A stretch of 26,847 nucleotides of DNA, taken from NCBI GenBank assembly GCA_910587145.1, contig CAJUMH010000035.1:1-26847 (forward strand), read 5' to 3'. The notes beneath the pieces were generated by a model that was not told the DNA's origin, ran no database searches, and saw only the letters and a program-made list of their open reading frames with translations. The position numbers and the translations under genes are program-made. Every line of letters starts with the position of its first letter. Position 1 is the stretch's first letter. The stretch comes from an uncultured Ruthenibacterium sp. (lineage in GTDB: Bacteria; Bacillota; Clostridia; Oscillospirales; Ruminococcaceae). Shown here in pieces: positions 14,845 through 22,323 of the stretch.

Positions 14845-16251
14845 ATGCCGGGCAAGCAATCGGAGCAGCAGGTGCAGCGCGAACAGATGATGCTGTCGCA
14901 GCCGCTGCCCAAAGTGATTGTCAAAATGGCCATTCCCTCGATCGTAGCGTTTCTCATTACATCAATCTACAATTTGGCGGATACCTATTTTGTCAGCAGC
15001 CTGGGTGAGAGCGCCACGGCCGCAGTGAGCGTGAACGCTTCGCTGGATCAGATCATTATGATGGCCGGTTCGCTGCTGGCCGTGGGCGCTGCCAGCTATA
15101 TTTCCCGTCTGCTGGGCGCGCGCGATACGCAAAAGGCCGATCGGGTACTTTCAACCGCCTTTTTCCTCGCTTTCGCCTTTGGCCTGGCCGTCGCTGCCCT
15201 GGGCACCTTTTTTATGAAGCCGATGGTGCGCCTGCTGGGGGCCACCGATACCTGCGAGGCTTATTCTGTTCAGTACGCCACCTATGTGCTGCTGGTGGCG
15301 CCGTTTATGGCCACCACCTTTGTGATGAACCAGTGCCTGCGCGCAGAGGGCAGCCCGCTGCGCTCGATGCTGGGCATGGGCTTTGGCGGCATTTTAAACT
15401 GCTTTCTCGATCCGATCTTCATCTTTGGCCTGGATCTGGGCGTTGCGGGCGCGTCCATGGCGACGGCGCTCTCAAAAATGGTCAGCTTCGCCATTCTCAT
15501 CTATCCGTATCTGGCCCGCCGCAGCGTGCTGCACCTGTCGCTGCGGAATTTTCGCCCCAACCGTGACATTCTGGCCCAGATCGTCTCCGTCGGTTCCTCA
15601 TCAATGTTCCGTTCCGGGCTGGCGGTGGTCTCCGCCATTGTGCTGAACAATATTGCCGGCAGCATCTCCGATGCTGTTCTGGCGGGCATTGGCGTATCCA
15701 CCAAGATCATGATGTTCCCGTTTGGCTTTATTCTGGGCTTCGGCACGGGCTTTCAGCCGGTAGCGGGCTTCAACTGGGGCGCCAAACGGTACGACCGTGT
15801 AAAGGAGAGCTACCGGTTTGCCGCGTGGACGGCTGTAATCGGTGCGGCCGTGATGGGCCTGCTTTTGGCGGCTTTCGCGCAGCCCCTGATCGGGCTGTTT
15901 GCCAAGGCCGGGCACGCGGAAGAAATGCGCCGCATCGGCGCGCTGTGCATTCGGCTGCAATGCCTGGCATTGCCCATCCATGGCTGGGTGGCAGTGGTGA
16001 ATATGTTCTGCGCCGGCCTGGGAAAGGCCAAACAGGCGCTGCTGCTCTCCACCGCCCGGCAGGGCACCTGCTTTTTGCCCATCGTCTACCCCATGGCATG
16101 GCTCTGGGGGGCGGGCGGTGTGGCCGGTGTGCAGGCTGCGGCCGATGTTCTCTCGCTGTTTCTCGCCCTGCCTGTGATCCGGGGCCTTTTAAAGCAGCTG
16201 CGGGAATTTGCCGAGGCGCAGGCGGGCGAGGCCGCCGGTTCCGGGCAGTAA
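14845..16251 (+). CDS. MATE family efflux transporter
   Basis: This 468-residue protein has about 12 membrane helices in two homologous halves. It opens with PLPKVIVKMAIPSIVAFL and YNLADTYFVSSLGESATAAV, the hallmark MATE N-terminus. Later come LRAEGSPLRSMLGMGFGGI and the second-half GFGTGFQPVAGFNWGAKRY. Such proteins export cationic drugs or metabolites using a Na+ or H+ gradient. The ATG at 14845 has GGGAGGAG about 8 nt upstream. A MarR regulator starts 16 nt after the stop, so the pair is almost surely one operon, with the regulator probably controlling the pump. Confidence 0.95.
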   Translation: MPGKQSEQQVQREQMMLSQPLPKVIVKMAIPSIVAFLITSIYNLADTYFVSSLGESATAAVSVNASLDQIIMMAGSLLAVGAASYISRLLGARDTQKADRVLSTAFFLAFAFGLAVAALGTFFMKPMVRLLGATDTCEAYSVQYATYVLLVAPFMATTFVMNQCLRAEGSPLRSMLGMGFGGILNCFLDPIFIFGLDLGVAGASMATALSKMVSFAILIYPYLARRSVLHLSLRNFRPNRDILAQIVSVGSSSMFRSGLAVVSAIVLNNIAGSISDAVLAGIGVSTKIMMFPFGFILGFGTGFQPVAGFNWGAKRYDRVKESYRFAAWTAVIGAAVMGLLLAAFAQPLIGLFAKAGHAEEMRRIGALCIRLQCLALPIHGWVAVVNMFCAGLGKAKQALLLSTARQGTCFLPIVYPMAWLWGAGGVAGVQAAADVLSLFLALPVIRGLLKQLREFAEAQAGEAAGSGQ

Positions 16252-16267
16252 AGGGGAGCGCGATCTT

Positions 16268-16690
16268 ATGGAAAAAAACGTTCTGTCCAGCCTGCTGCGC
16301 ATCAACCGGCATTACCGGCGCTTTATCAAGGCCGCACTTTTGCCCCATCGCTATATCGGCGTGATGCATCTGATCGTTCTTTATGCCGCCCGCCGCCCGG
16401 GCGCAAGCCAGGAGGAAATCGCCTGCTTTTATGCGCTGGATAAAACCAGCGTTGCCCGCGACGCCCGCCGGCTGGAGGAGCTGGGGCATCTTACGCGCCG
16501 GACGGCGCCGGAAAACCGCCGGCAGTACCAGCTGTTTTTGACATACGCGGGAGAGCGGATGATCGGAATCATCGACGGCGTCACAGCGCAGTACGGGCAA
16601 ACGCTCTCCGCCAATATTTCCCCGGAGGATTGGCGGCTGCTTGCCGGCCTGCTCGTGCGTCTGGAGGAAAACGCCTGTTCCGCACCGTAA
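16268..16690 (+). CDS. MarR family transcriptional regulator
   Basis: This 140-residue winged-helix protein has dimer helices at the N-terminus (LLRINRHYRRFIKAALLPHR). A helix-turn-helix follows at about 60-85 (GASQEEIACFYALDKTSVAR), then the wing with LTRRTAPENRRQYQLFLT and a C-terminal dimer helix. MarR proteins repress adjacent pumps until a small ligand binds. The ATG at 16268 has AAGGGGAG about 9 nt upstream. It follows the MATE gene by 16 nt and ends 40 nt before a terminator. Operator candidates are the AAACTGTTG boxes in the operon leader. Confidence 0.93.
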   Translation: MEKNVLSSLLRINRHYRRFIKAALLPHRYIGVMHLIVLYAARRPGASQEEIACFYALDKTSVARDARRLEELGHLTRRTAPENRRQYQLFLTYAGERMIGIIDGVTAQYGQTLSANISPEDWRLLAGLLVRLEENACSAP

Positions 16691-16730
16691 GGCCGGCTTC
16701 CACCGATTCGGATCACAACGAAACACAACA

Positions 16731-16777
16731 AAAAAGCCCCCATCCCGGCCGTCAGGCGAGGGGATTGGGGGCTTTTT
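16731..16777 (+). terminator. Terminator of the MATE-marR operon
   Basis: AAAAAGCCCCCATCCC (16731-16746) pairs with 16761-16777 with a single bulged T, ending in a T-run. The A-run on the left would allow function in both directions. Confidence 0.85.
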
Positions 16778-16811
16778 GCCGCATGGGGGAATTTGCTTTT
16801 TCTGCGCAAGG

Positions 16812-16912
16812 GGGGATCGCTCCCCGCGATGGGGGCGGTTTTCCATAACCGGGGATCGCTCCCCGCGATGGGGGTGGTTTTCCATAACCGGGGATCGCTC
16901 CCCGTGGGGGAA
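16812..16912. repeat. 39-bp tandem repeat, two full copies and a partial one
   Basis: Copies occupy 16812-16850 and 16851-16889 with one base difference; a third, shortened copy starts at 16890. Each begins with the hairpin GGGGA-TCGC-TCCCC. It lies in the 252-bp gap between the MATE-marR terminator and the 3' end of the M23 peptidase gene. Because 39 is a multiple of 3, frames stay open through it on both strands, but no gene is supported. Confidence 0.85.
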
Positions 16913-16942
16913 AATCGTTTTCTGCGGCGTTCTGCGCGCTTC

Positions 16943-18106
16943 TCAGCTCCACGGCGGCCCCAGATAGGCGCGTGGGCTCACGACCGCGCCGTTCAGATTC
17001 GCCTCAAAGTGCAGATGGCACCCGTAGGAGCGGCCGGTATTGCCCACATAGCCGATCAGCTGCCCCTGCGTGACAAAATCGCCGTCGTTTACAACGCGCG
17101 CGGACATGTGGCCGTAAATCGTCGCAAGGCCGGAGCCGTGCGAGAGCTTTACGGAAATGCCGTAGCTCCAGTGATTGTTCGTGCTCACCTGGCCGTCCGC
17201 CGCCGCATAGATGGGCGTGCCCTGCGGGGCGGGAATATCCATGCCGCGGTGATTGTCTGCCTGGCCCTCCAGCGTGCGCCAGCCAACGTCGGAGGAAAGC
17301 CGCGTATAGCCGGGGATCGGCCAGGCAAAGCCGCCCTCGTTGTACTCAAAATCCACCTGCTGCGGCCGGCTCACCCATTCCTTCCACGCGCGCTCGGCTT
17401 CCTCCTCCTCCTCGCGCTTGGCTGCCTGCTCCTCGGACAGCGCAGCCAGCTGCGCGTCCGCCGCGCCAATCTGCCGCTCGGCGTCCCCAATTGCCGCCTC
17501 GTAGGCGGCCTGCGTTTCCGTCAGCTCCTGCTCGCGGGCGTAAAGTTCTTCCAGCTGCCGCTCATATTCGGCTTCCTCGCGCTCCAGCTCGGCCTGTTCG
17601 GCGCGCAGACGCTGCACAAGACCGGTATCGTGCTCGGTGATCTGCTGCAGATTTTCGCCAAAGCGCTGCAGCTGCGAAAGATTGCCCGCGCCAAGCAGGA
17701 TGGCAAGATTCGATTGCCGGCTGAATTCATACATGCCCTTCAGGCGCTGCTCGAACAGCGCCTTCTGCGCGGCCACGCTCTGCGCCTTGGCCGCGATTTC
17801 GGCGCTTTTTTCCTCGATCCGCCGCCATTGCAGCGCAATATCCTCCTGCAGCGCCTCTATCTGCGCGCGCAGGTTATTGGTGAGCGAAAGATAATACAGC
17901 CGTGCCTGCTCGGCGGCGTCGCGGCTGTTTTCCACCTGCGCGCTTTCCGCCTCCAGATCGGCCAGCTCCTCGCGCAGGCGCTGCAGGCGCTCGGCGGGTG
18001 TTTCGCCGTCGTCGGCGTAGGCAAAAAACACCGGTACAAGCAGCGAAAGCAGCATCAGCCCCGCAAGAACCAGGCAAAAAACGCGCGCCGGCCTTTTCTG
18101 CATCAT
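16943..18106 (-). CDS. Secreted M23 (LytM) peptidase with coiled coil, EnvC/NlpD-like
   Basis: This 387-residue protein would act on peptidoglycan outside the membrane. Residues 1-31 form a signal peptide ending A-Y-A. Residues about 35-245 are Glu/Gln/Ala/Leu-rich coiled coil, as in EnvC-type amidase activators. The C-terminal M23 domain keeps all zinc ligands and catalytic His: H286-x3-D290 (HRGMD), H333 (GHM) and H364-x-H366 (HLHFE), so it should be an active endopeptidase and not a degenerate activator. The first of two adjacent ATGs (18106) is chosen, with GGAGGCG about 8 nt upstream. It follows guaB by 102 nt on the same strand and may share its transcript. Confidence 0.93.
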   Translation of the reverse strand: MMQKRPARVFCLVLAGLMLLSLLVPVFFAYADDGETPAERLQRLREELADLEAESAQVENSRDAAEQARLYYLSLTNNLRAQIEALQEDIALQWRRIEEKSAEIAAKAQSVAAQKALFEQRLKGMYEFSRQSNLAILLGAGNLSQLQRFGENLQQITEHDTGLVQRLRAEQAELEREEAEYERQLEELYAREQELTETQAAYEAAIGDAERQIGAADAQLAALSEEQAAKREEEEEAERAWKEWVSRPQQVDFEYNEGGFAWPIPGYTRLSSDVGWRTLEGQADNHRGMDIPAPQGTPIYAAADGQVSTNNHWSYGISVKLSHGSGLATIYGHMSARVVNDGDFVTQGQLIGYVGNTGRSYGCHLHFEANLNGAVVSPRAYLGPPWS

Positions 18107-18152
18107 CTCAAACGCCTCCGTTCTTTGGATGGGATGCACCCAGGGAAGATTT

Positions 18153-18186
18153 CCGCCCGTAACGGCCGCGCGGCTATTACGGGCGG
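18153..18186. repeat. Inverted repeat between guaB and the M23 gene
   Basis: CCGCCCGTAA (18153-18162) pairs with TTACGGGCGG (18177-18186). On the transcribed minus strand no T-run follows, so it would be at best a weak terminator or an mRNA-stabilising hairpin; TTTT follows only on the plus strand. Confidence 0.55.
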
Positions 18187-18208
18187 TTTTAAAAGAAAAC
18201 GAAATGCC

Positions 18209-19714
18209 TTATTCCGCCGATGCGTTATTTTTCAAGATTACGTCGTGGCTGCCGCCCTCGACGATACTGGTAGAAGAAACCAGCGTCAGCCGCGCCTTTT
18301 GCTGCAGCTCCGGGATGGTGAGCGCGCCGCAGTTGCACATGGTGCTGCGCACCTTTGCCAGCGTGGCAGACACACCGTCCTTCAGCGCGCCGGCATAGGG
18401 CACATAGCTGTCCACGCCCTCTTCAAAGCTCAGCTTGCCCGCGCCGCCCAGATCGTATCGCTGCCAGTTGCGCGCGCGGTTGGAGCCTTCGCCCCAATAT
18501 TCCTTCACATAGGTGCCGTTGATGCGCAAACGGTTCGTGGGGCTTTCGTCAAAACGGGAAAAATAGCGGCCCAGCATTACAAAATCGGCGCCCATTGCCA
18601 GCGCCAGCGTGATGTGGTAATCGTGCACGATGCCGCCGTCCGAACAGATAGGCACATAGATGCCCGTCTCTTCAAAGTACTCGTCGCGCGCTTTGGCCAC
18701 TTCGATCACGGCCGTAGCCTGTCCGCGCCCGATGCCCTTTGTCTCGCGCGTGATGCAGATGGAGCCGCCGCCGATGCCGATCTTTACAAAATCGGCGCCC
18801 GCCTCGGCCAGAAAACGAAAGCCGTCGCGATCGACGACATTGCCCGCGCCCACCTTTACACTGTCGCCGTAGCGCGCGCGGATCCAGCTGATGGTGCGGC
18901 TCTGCCATTCGGAAAAGCCCTCGGAGGAATCGATGCACAGCACGTCCGCTCCGGCCTCCACCAGCGCGGGCACACGCTCGGCGTAATCGCGCGTATTGAT
19001 GCCGGCGCCCACCACATAGCTCTTGTTCGCGTCCAGCAGCTCGTTCACGTTTTCCTTGTGGGAATCGTAATCCTTGCGGAACACGATGCACTTCAGGTGC
19101 TGGTTTTGATCAATGAGCGGCAGAGAGTTGATCTTGTTGTTCCAAATGATATCGTTCGCTTCCTTCAGCGTGGTATCATCGCCGGCAACCACCAGCTTTT
19201 CAAACGGCGTCATAAACGCGCTCACAGGCGTATCAAGGCTGGTGCGCGAAATGCGGTAATCGCGGCTGGCCACAATGCCCAGCAGCCTGCCGTTGGCCGT
19301 GCCGTCGTCGGTAACGGCCATGGTGGAATGGCCGGTTTTTTCCTTCAGCGCCAGCACGTCCGCCAGCGTGGCGTCCGGCCGCACATTGGAATCGCTCACG
19401 ATAAAGCCCTTTTTGTAGCTTTTTACCCGGCCTACCATCGCGGCCTCGTCCTCGATGGACTGCGAGCCGTAGATGAACGAGACCCCGCCCTCCTTAGCGA
19501 GCGCAATGGCCATTGTATCGTTCGATACCGACTGCATAATGGCGGAGACCATTGGGATATGCAGCGAAAGCGGGCAATCCTCCTGCCCCTTGCGGTATTT
19601 GACAAGCGGCGTTTTCAGGCTGACGGCACTGGGGATGCATTCGGACGACGAGTAGCCGGGAACGAGAAGATATTCCCCAAAGGTGCGCGAGGGCTCGTTG
19701 AAATAAGTGGCCAT
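18209..19714 (-). CDS. guaB: Inosine-5'-monophosphate dehydrogenase
   Basis: GuaB oxidises IMP to XMP with NAD+, the committed step of GMP synthesis. The protein has 501 residues. The N-terminal barrel part contains the substrate segment PMVSAIMQSVSNDTMAIALA. A CBS domain pair spans about 100-220 (SAFMTPFEKLVVAGDDTTL, INSLPLID). The catalytic loop is GIGGGSIC320ITRETKGIGRG, with Cys320 as nucleophile. The flap near 411-421 (SNRARNWQRYD) carries the Arg/Tyr motif. The ICITRE loop and 500-residue length mark a divergent IMPDH branch compared with the GSICTTR form. The start at 19714 has AAAAGGAG about 8 nt upstream. The nearest promoter gives a leader of about 190 nt. Confidence 0.96.
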   Translation of the reverse strand: MATYFNEPSRTFGEYLLVPGYSSSECIPSAVSLKTPLVKYRKGQEDCPLSLHIPMVSAIMQSVSNDTMAIALAKEGGVSFIYGSQSIEDEAAMVGRVKSYKKGFIVSDSNVRPDATLADVLALKEKTGHSTMAVTDDGTANGRLLGIVASRDYRISRTSLDTPVSAFMTPFEKLVVAGDDTTLKEANDIIWNNKINSLPLIDQNQHLKCIVFRKDYDSHKENVNELLDANKSYVVGAGINTRDYAERVPALVEAGADVLCIDSSEGFSEWQSRTISWIRARYGDSVKVGAGNVVDRDGFRFLAEAGADFVKIGIGGGSICITRETKGIGRGQATAVIEVAKARDEYFEETGIYVPICSDGGIVHDYHITLALAMGADFVMLGRYFSRFDESPTNRLRINGTYVKEYWGEGSNRARNWQRYDLGGAGKLSFEEGVDSYVPYAGALKDGVSATLAKVRSTMCNCGALTIPELQQKARLTLVSSTSIVEGGSHDVILKNNASAE

Positions 19715-19913
19715 AATAATCGCTCCTTTTCTTGATGATGCAGATACAGATCACTGCCAAAAGCCCTCGGGAAAGCCTGCCGCGGCTGCCCGCCGGCGCC
19801 GGCCGACCGGTGAACCGGACGAACAGGGCCTGGGAACAAAACCGGAGCGTCCCAAAAGGCCCGCTCTGCCGCCGTATGCCCAAAAGACATACACGGCCTA
19901 TGTGTTATCCTTT

Positions 19914-19942
19914 ATCATACCACAGCGCAGCCCCTGCCGCAA
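19914..19942 (-). promoter_or_regulatory. Probable proximal guaB promoter
   Basis: On the minus strand, TTGCGG (19937-19942) is 17 bp from TATGAT (19914-19919). Transcription would start near 19907. The leader holds a GAGCG/CGCTC hairpin near 19835-19860 and GC-rich stems, with no riboswitch I recognise. Confidence 0.6.
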
Positions 19943-20047
19943 AGCTTTTTTTTAAAAAGCGCGCCGCGCCCGCACTGAAAATCCGATCGAATTTATGAAG
20001 AAATATGGGAAAATTGACAAAGACGCCGCCCGCAAGGCCCGTTTACA

Positions 20048-20086
20048 GCAAAACGGCCCCGTATACAGCATACGAAGCCGTTTTGC
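20048..20086. repeat. Nested inverted repeat in the guaB-pepV gap
   Basis: GCAAAACGGC (20048-20057) pairs perfectly with GCCGTTTTGC (20077-20086); inside, CGTAT (20060-20064) pairs with ATACG (20070-20074). On the minus strand it would lie about 130-165 nt after the promoter at 20221-20249. The T's are within the stem rather than after it, so terminator action is possible but not certain. Confidence 0.65.
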
Positions 20087-20187
20087 CTTGTGAAATGGAG
20101 TTTGAAAAGGTGGTGCAGCACCCAGAACCGGGATCCTTGTGAAACCCACGGTAGGAGGAGAGGGCCTGCACCGGATGAAAAAGCGCA

Positions 20188-20231
20188 CTTGCAAGAGCGT
20201 TGTAACTATCTTGCAATTAGATTGTAACTCT
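20188..20231. repeat. Tandem 22-bp direct repeat over a promoter -10 and start
   Basis: Two adjacent units (20188-20209, 20210-20231) share CTTGCAA-N5-TTGTAACT; 16 of 22 positions match and the differences are confined to the 5-bp centre and one end base. Unit 2 covers the -10 box and start of the minus-strand promoter at 20221-20249; unit 1 lies directly downstream. The layout suggests a cooperative repressor site. Confidence 0.75.
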
Positions 20232-20249
20232 TTTGTTACTCTTTGTCAA
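20221..20249 (-). promoter_or_regulatory. Strong sigma-A promoter with no annotated product nearby
   Basis: On the minus strand, a perfect TTGACA (20244-20249) is 17 bp from TACAAT (20221-20226). The transcript would begin near 20214 and head toward guaB, 500 nt away, with no supported gene between. It may make a small RNA or a long guaB leader. Confidence 0.75.
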
Positions 20250-20288
20250 GCCCTTTTTCAAAAAATACGAAACGCTTTTTTCATTTTT

Positions 20289-21689
20289 TTAAAGCGCAAG
20301 CTGCATCAGCCGGGCAACGGCAAGGATATAGATCTTCAGCGAATCCCACAGCAGGCCCTCGCGCACGCCCTCGTCCGGGCCGTGCATCGTGCCCACCCAC
20401 GCGGGCGGCGTCTCGAGGCCGGCCGGCTGCTCAATGCCAAAGCTGACGGCGTTGTCAAAATGGCGCGCATATGTGCCGCCGCCCATGGTAAAGGGCTTTG
20501 CATCCGTGCCCATCACCTCGTTGTAGGTGCGCACCAGCGTTTGAATGGGCGGTGTATTCGGATCGATATAGAAGGGCTTGTTTTCACGCACAGGCTCAAA
20601 GCGTCCGCCCGCCGTTTCGGCCAGCCGCGAGAGCGCCGCGCGCATGGTGTTTGCATCGATGCTGGTGGGGAAGCGGATGTCGATGCTCTGCCGTAGGCAG
20701 CCCTCCTCCATTTTGATGACGCCGCCCACACAGGTGAGCGGATCGAACACTTCGTCGCGCGCGGCGATCCCTACGCTGCTGCCGTCCGTGGAGGCATGCA
20801 GTGTGCGCAGCATGCTCAGCGCACGGCGCTCGGCTTCGGTGCAAAGGCCGTTGTCCAGAATATAGTTTACCACCAGTGCGATGGCGTTTACCGTTCCGGC
20901 GGGCATGGCTGCGTGGCCGCCCTTGCCAAAGCCGGAAATACGCACCACGCCGTCGCGCTCGGCCGTTACCGTTACGTTTTCCGTATTATGCAGCGCCGCA
21001 ATATCCGCCCGCACCAGCGCGGCGGCACGGTCCGGCACCACGTTGCGCGCCACACCGCCCGAAAAATCCAGAAGGGCGCCCTCCAGCGGCGCGCTGATCA
21101 GCCATCCGCCGTAGCCGCCCTTTTCACCGTAGCATACGGGGAACTCGGCGTCCGGCGTTATGCAGAATGCGGGCTGCGGGTAGTGCGCAAGATAATAGTC
21201 TACATCGCCCATCCCGGTTTCTTCGTTCGCGCCCAGCAGAATGCGCAGCGTGTAGGGCAGCGTCTCTCCGCGCTCTTTAAAAAATTTGGCCATGTATAAC
21301 GTTATCACTGCGGGGCCCTTATCGTCGCACACGCCGCGCCCCAGCAGATAACCCTCGCGCCGCGCCATCTCGAACGGCTTGCCTGTCCAGCCGTTGCCCT
21401 CGGGCACAACGTCCAGATGCGCGATCGTTGCGATTTGGCGCTCGCTCTGGCCAGGCAGATCGGCATACCCCATATAGCCCTCGCAGCTGTGCGCCGCAAG
21501 GCCCATGCGCCGGGCGATATCGAGCGCCGTATCCAGCGCCTGCTTCGGGCCGGGGCCGAACGGAGCGCCCGGCTGTGCCGCGCCCTGTACGCTGTTCACC
21601 GCCACCAGCGCGCCCAGATCCGCAAGGAACGCTTCCTTGCTGCGCTCAATAAATGCGTCCACTTCCTGTAAAAAACGTGCCTCATCCAT
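20289..21689 (-). CDS. pepV: M20 family dipeptidase PepV / Sapep-type
   Basis: This 466-residue cytosolic zinc dipeptidase would release amino acids from imported dipeptides. Zinc ligands and catalytic residues are visible in ATIAHLDVVPEGNGW (His and Asp near 88-90), GRGVCDDKGPA near 117-127, GANEETGMGD near 152-161 (the Glu-Glu pair), DAEF near 180, and the C-terminal MHGPDEGV. The lid domain between about 185 and 380 fits PepV length. The ATG at 21689 has AAGGAG about 11 nt upstream, which is rather far, but homology starts there. It is divergent from the NusG-II gene, and the two promoters appear to overlap. Confidence 0.94.
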   Translation of the reverse strand: MDEARFLQEVDAFIERSKEAFLADLGALVAVNSVQGAAQPGAPFGPGPKQALDTALDIARRMGLAAHSCEGYMGYADLPGQSERQIATIAHLDVVPEGNGWTGKPFEMARREGYLLGRGVCDDKGPAVITLYMAKFFKERGETLPYTLRILLGANEETGMGDVDYYLAHYPQPAFCITPDAEFPVCYGEKGGYGGWLISAPLEGALLDFSGGVARNVVPDRAAALVRADIAALHNTENVTVTAERDGVVRISGFGKGGHAAMPAGTVNAIALVVNYILDNGLCTEAERRALSMLRTLHASTDGSSVGIAARDEVFDPLTCVGGVIKMEEGCLRQSIDIRFPTSIDANTMRAALSRLAETAGGRFEPVRENKPFYIDPNTPPIQTLVRTYNEVMGTDAKPFTMGGGTYARHFDNAVSFGIEQPAGLETPPAWVGTMHGPDEGVREGLLWDSLKIYILAVARLMQLAL

Positions 21690-21762
21690 ACATGCATGCT
21701 CTCCTTTTTCCGTCGTTTGGCAAACGCGGCGGCCCTGCCGTGCAGCTTTTTTCGCTGCGGGC

Positions 21763-21791
21763 TTGCCCGGCGCGTATTCTTATAGTATCAT
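21763..21791 (+). promoter_or_regulatory. Probable promoter of the NusG-II protein gene
   Basis: TTGCCC (21763-21768), 17 bp, TATCAT (21786-21791), about 47 bp before the ATG. It overlaps a minus-strand promoter candidate for pepV. Confidence 0.5.
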
Positions 21792-21810
21792 AGAAACAGT
21801 GCGATAGGAA
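21782..21810 (-). promoter_or_regulatory. Possible pepV promoter
   Basis: On the minus strand, TTCCTA (21805-21810) is 17 bp from TACTAT (21782-21787). The -35 box is weak. Its -10 shares bases with the plus-strand -10 of the divergent gene. Confidence 0.35.
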
Positions 21811-21837
21811 TACATTCCGGAAGGAAAAAGGGGAAAT

Positions 21838-22179
21838 ATGCGAAAAATTTTTTTGCGGGATCTTTTTTTCGCCGCCGCCGTTTTGCTGCTGGCCGGCGCG
21901 CTCGCCCTCTGGCGGGCGCATACGGGCAAACCCGGCGCCGCCGCGCGCGTGACGGTGGCCGGCCGCGGCGAGGATATGCTGCTTTCGCTTGCCGAAGACG
22001 GCTTTTATTCCGTCGAGGGCGGCAGGCTGCCTGTTACGCTGGAGGTGGCCGGCGGCCGCATCCGTTTTATCGAAAGCCGGTGCCCCGATCACATCTGCGA
22101 GCATGCCGGCTGGCTTTCGCAGGAGTACGATCAGGCCGTCTGTATGCCTGCCGGCGTGAGCGTAACGGTAGAGCAATAA
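21838..22179 (+). CDS. Membrane-anchored NusG domain II protein
   Basis: This 113-residue protein has one N-terminal helix (about 8-26) and then an outside NusG-II domain (PF07009/DUF1312 type). The domain shows the family pattern ESRCPDHICEHAGWLS near 79-94, with two conserved Cys, and ends with a strand-rich PAGVSVTVEQ. Members are often next to heptaprenyl diphosphate synthase component or FMN/ECF genes, and their job is unknown; none of those neighbours is present here. GGAAGGAAAAAGGGG precedes the ATG at 21838. It is followed by a Na/Pi transporter gene with its own promoter. Confidence 0.85.
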   Translation: MRKIFLRDLFFAAAVLLLAGALALWRAHTGKPGAAARVTVAGRGEDMLLSLAEDGFYSVEGGRLPVTLEVAGGRIRFIESRCPDHICEHAGWLSQEYDQAVCMPAGVSVTVEQ

Positions 22180-22209
22180 AAAATATTTGCGGCAAACGCC
22201 GCTGCGCAC

Positions 22210-22238
22210 TTGCGGCCCTTGCGTATAAACGGTATACT
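22210..22238 (+). promoter_or_regulatory. Promoter of the Na/Pi cotransporter gene
   Basis: TTGCGG (22210-22215), 17 bp, TATACT (22233-22238); a second -10-like TATAAT overlaps at 22238. The leader is about 80 nt. Confidence 0.65.
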
Positions 22239-22323
22239 ATAATAGGAAGATATGTAAGAAAAACGATCAAAACGGCTGTCGGCGGGCCAGGGGAAGCCGC
22301 CGGAGAAATGGGGGCCAATCGGT

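Noticed and set aside
16812..16912. CRISPR-like array
   Set aside because: The repeats are head-to-tail without unique spacers, and there are no cas genes.
16793..19735. A 980-codon open frame on the plus strand
   Set aside because: It is antisense to the M23 peptidase and guaB genes, is His/Arg/Leu-rich with no family motif, and arises from high GC and codon bias; both minus-strand genes have full catalytic motifs.
19995..20093. A 32-codon plus-strand frame starting MKKYGKIDKD
   Set aside because: It has no Shine-Dalgarno site or promoter on that strand, and its end is formed by the nested hairpin at 20048-20086.
20000..20215. SRP RNA, 6S RNA or purine riboswitch upstream of guaB
   Set aside because: The conserved SRP GGAA-type apical motif, the 6S long-hairpin pattern and the purine-aptamer core were not seen by eye.
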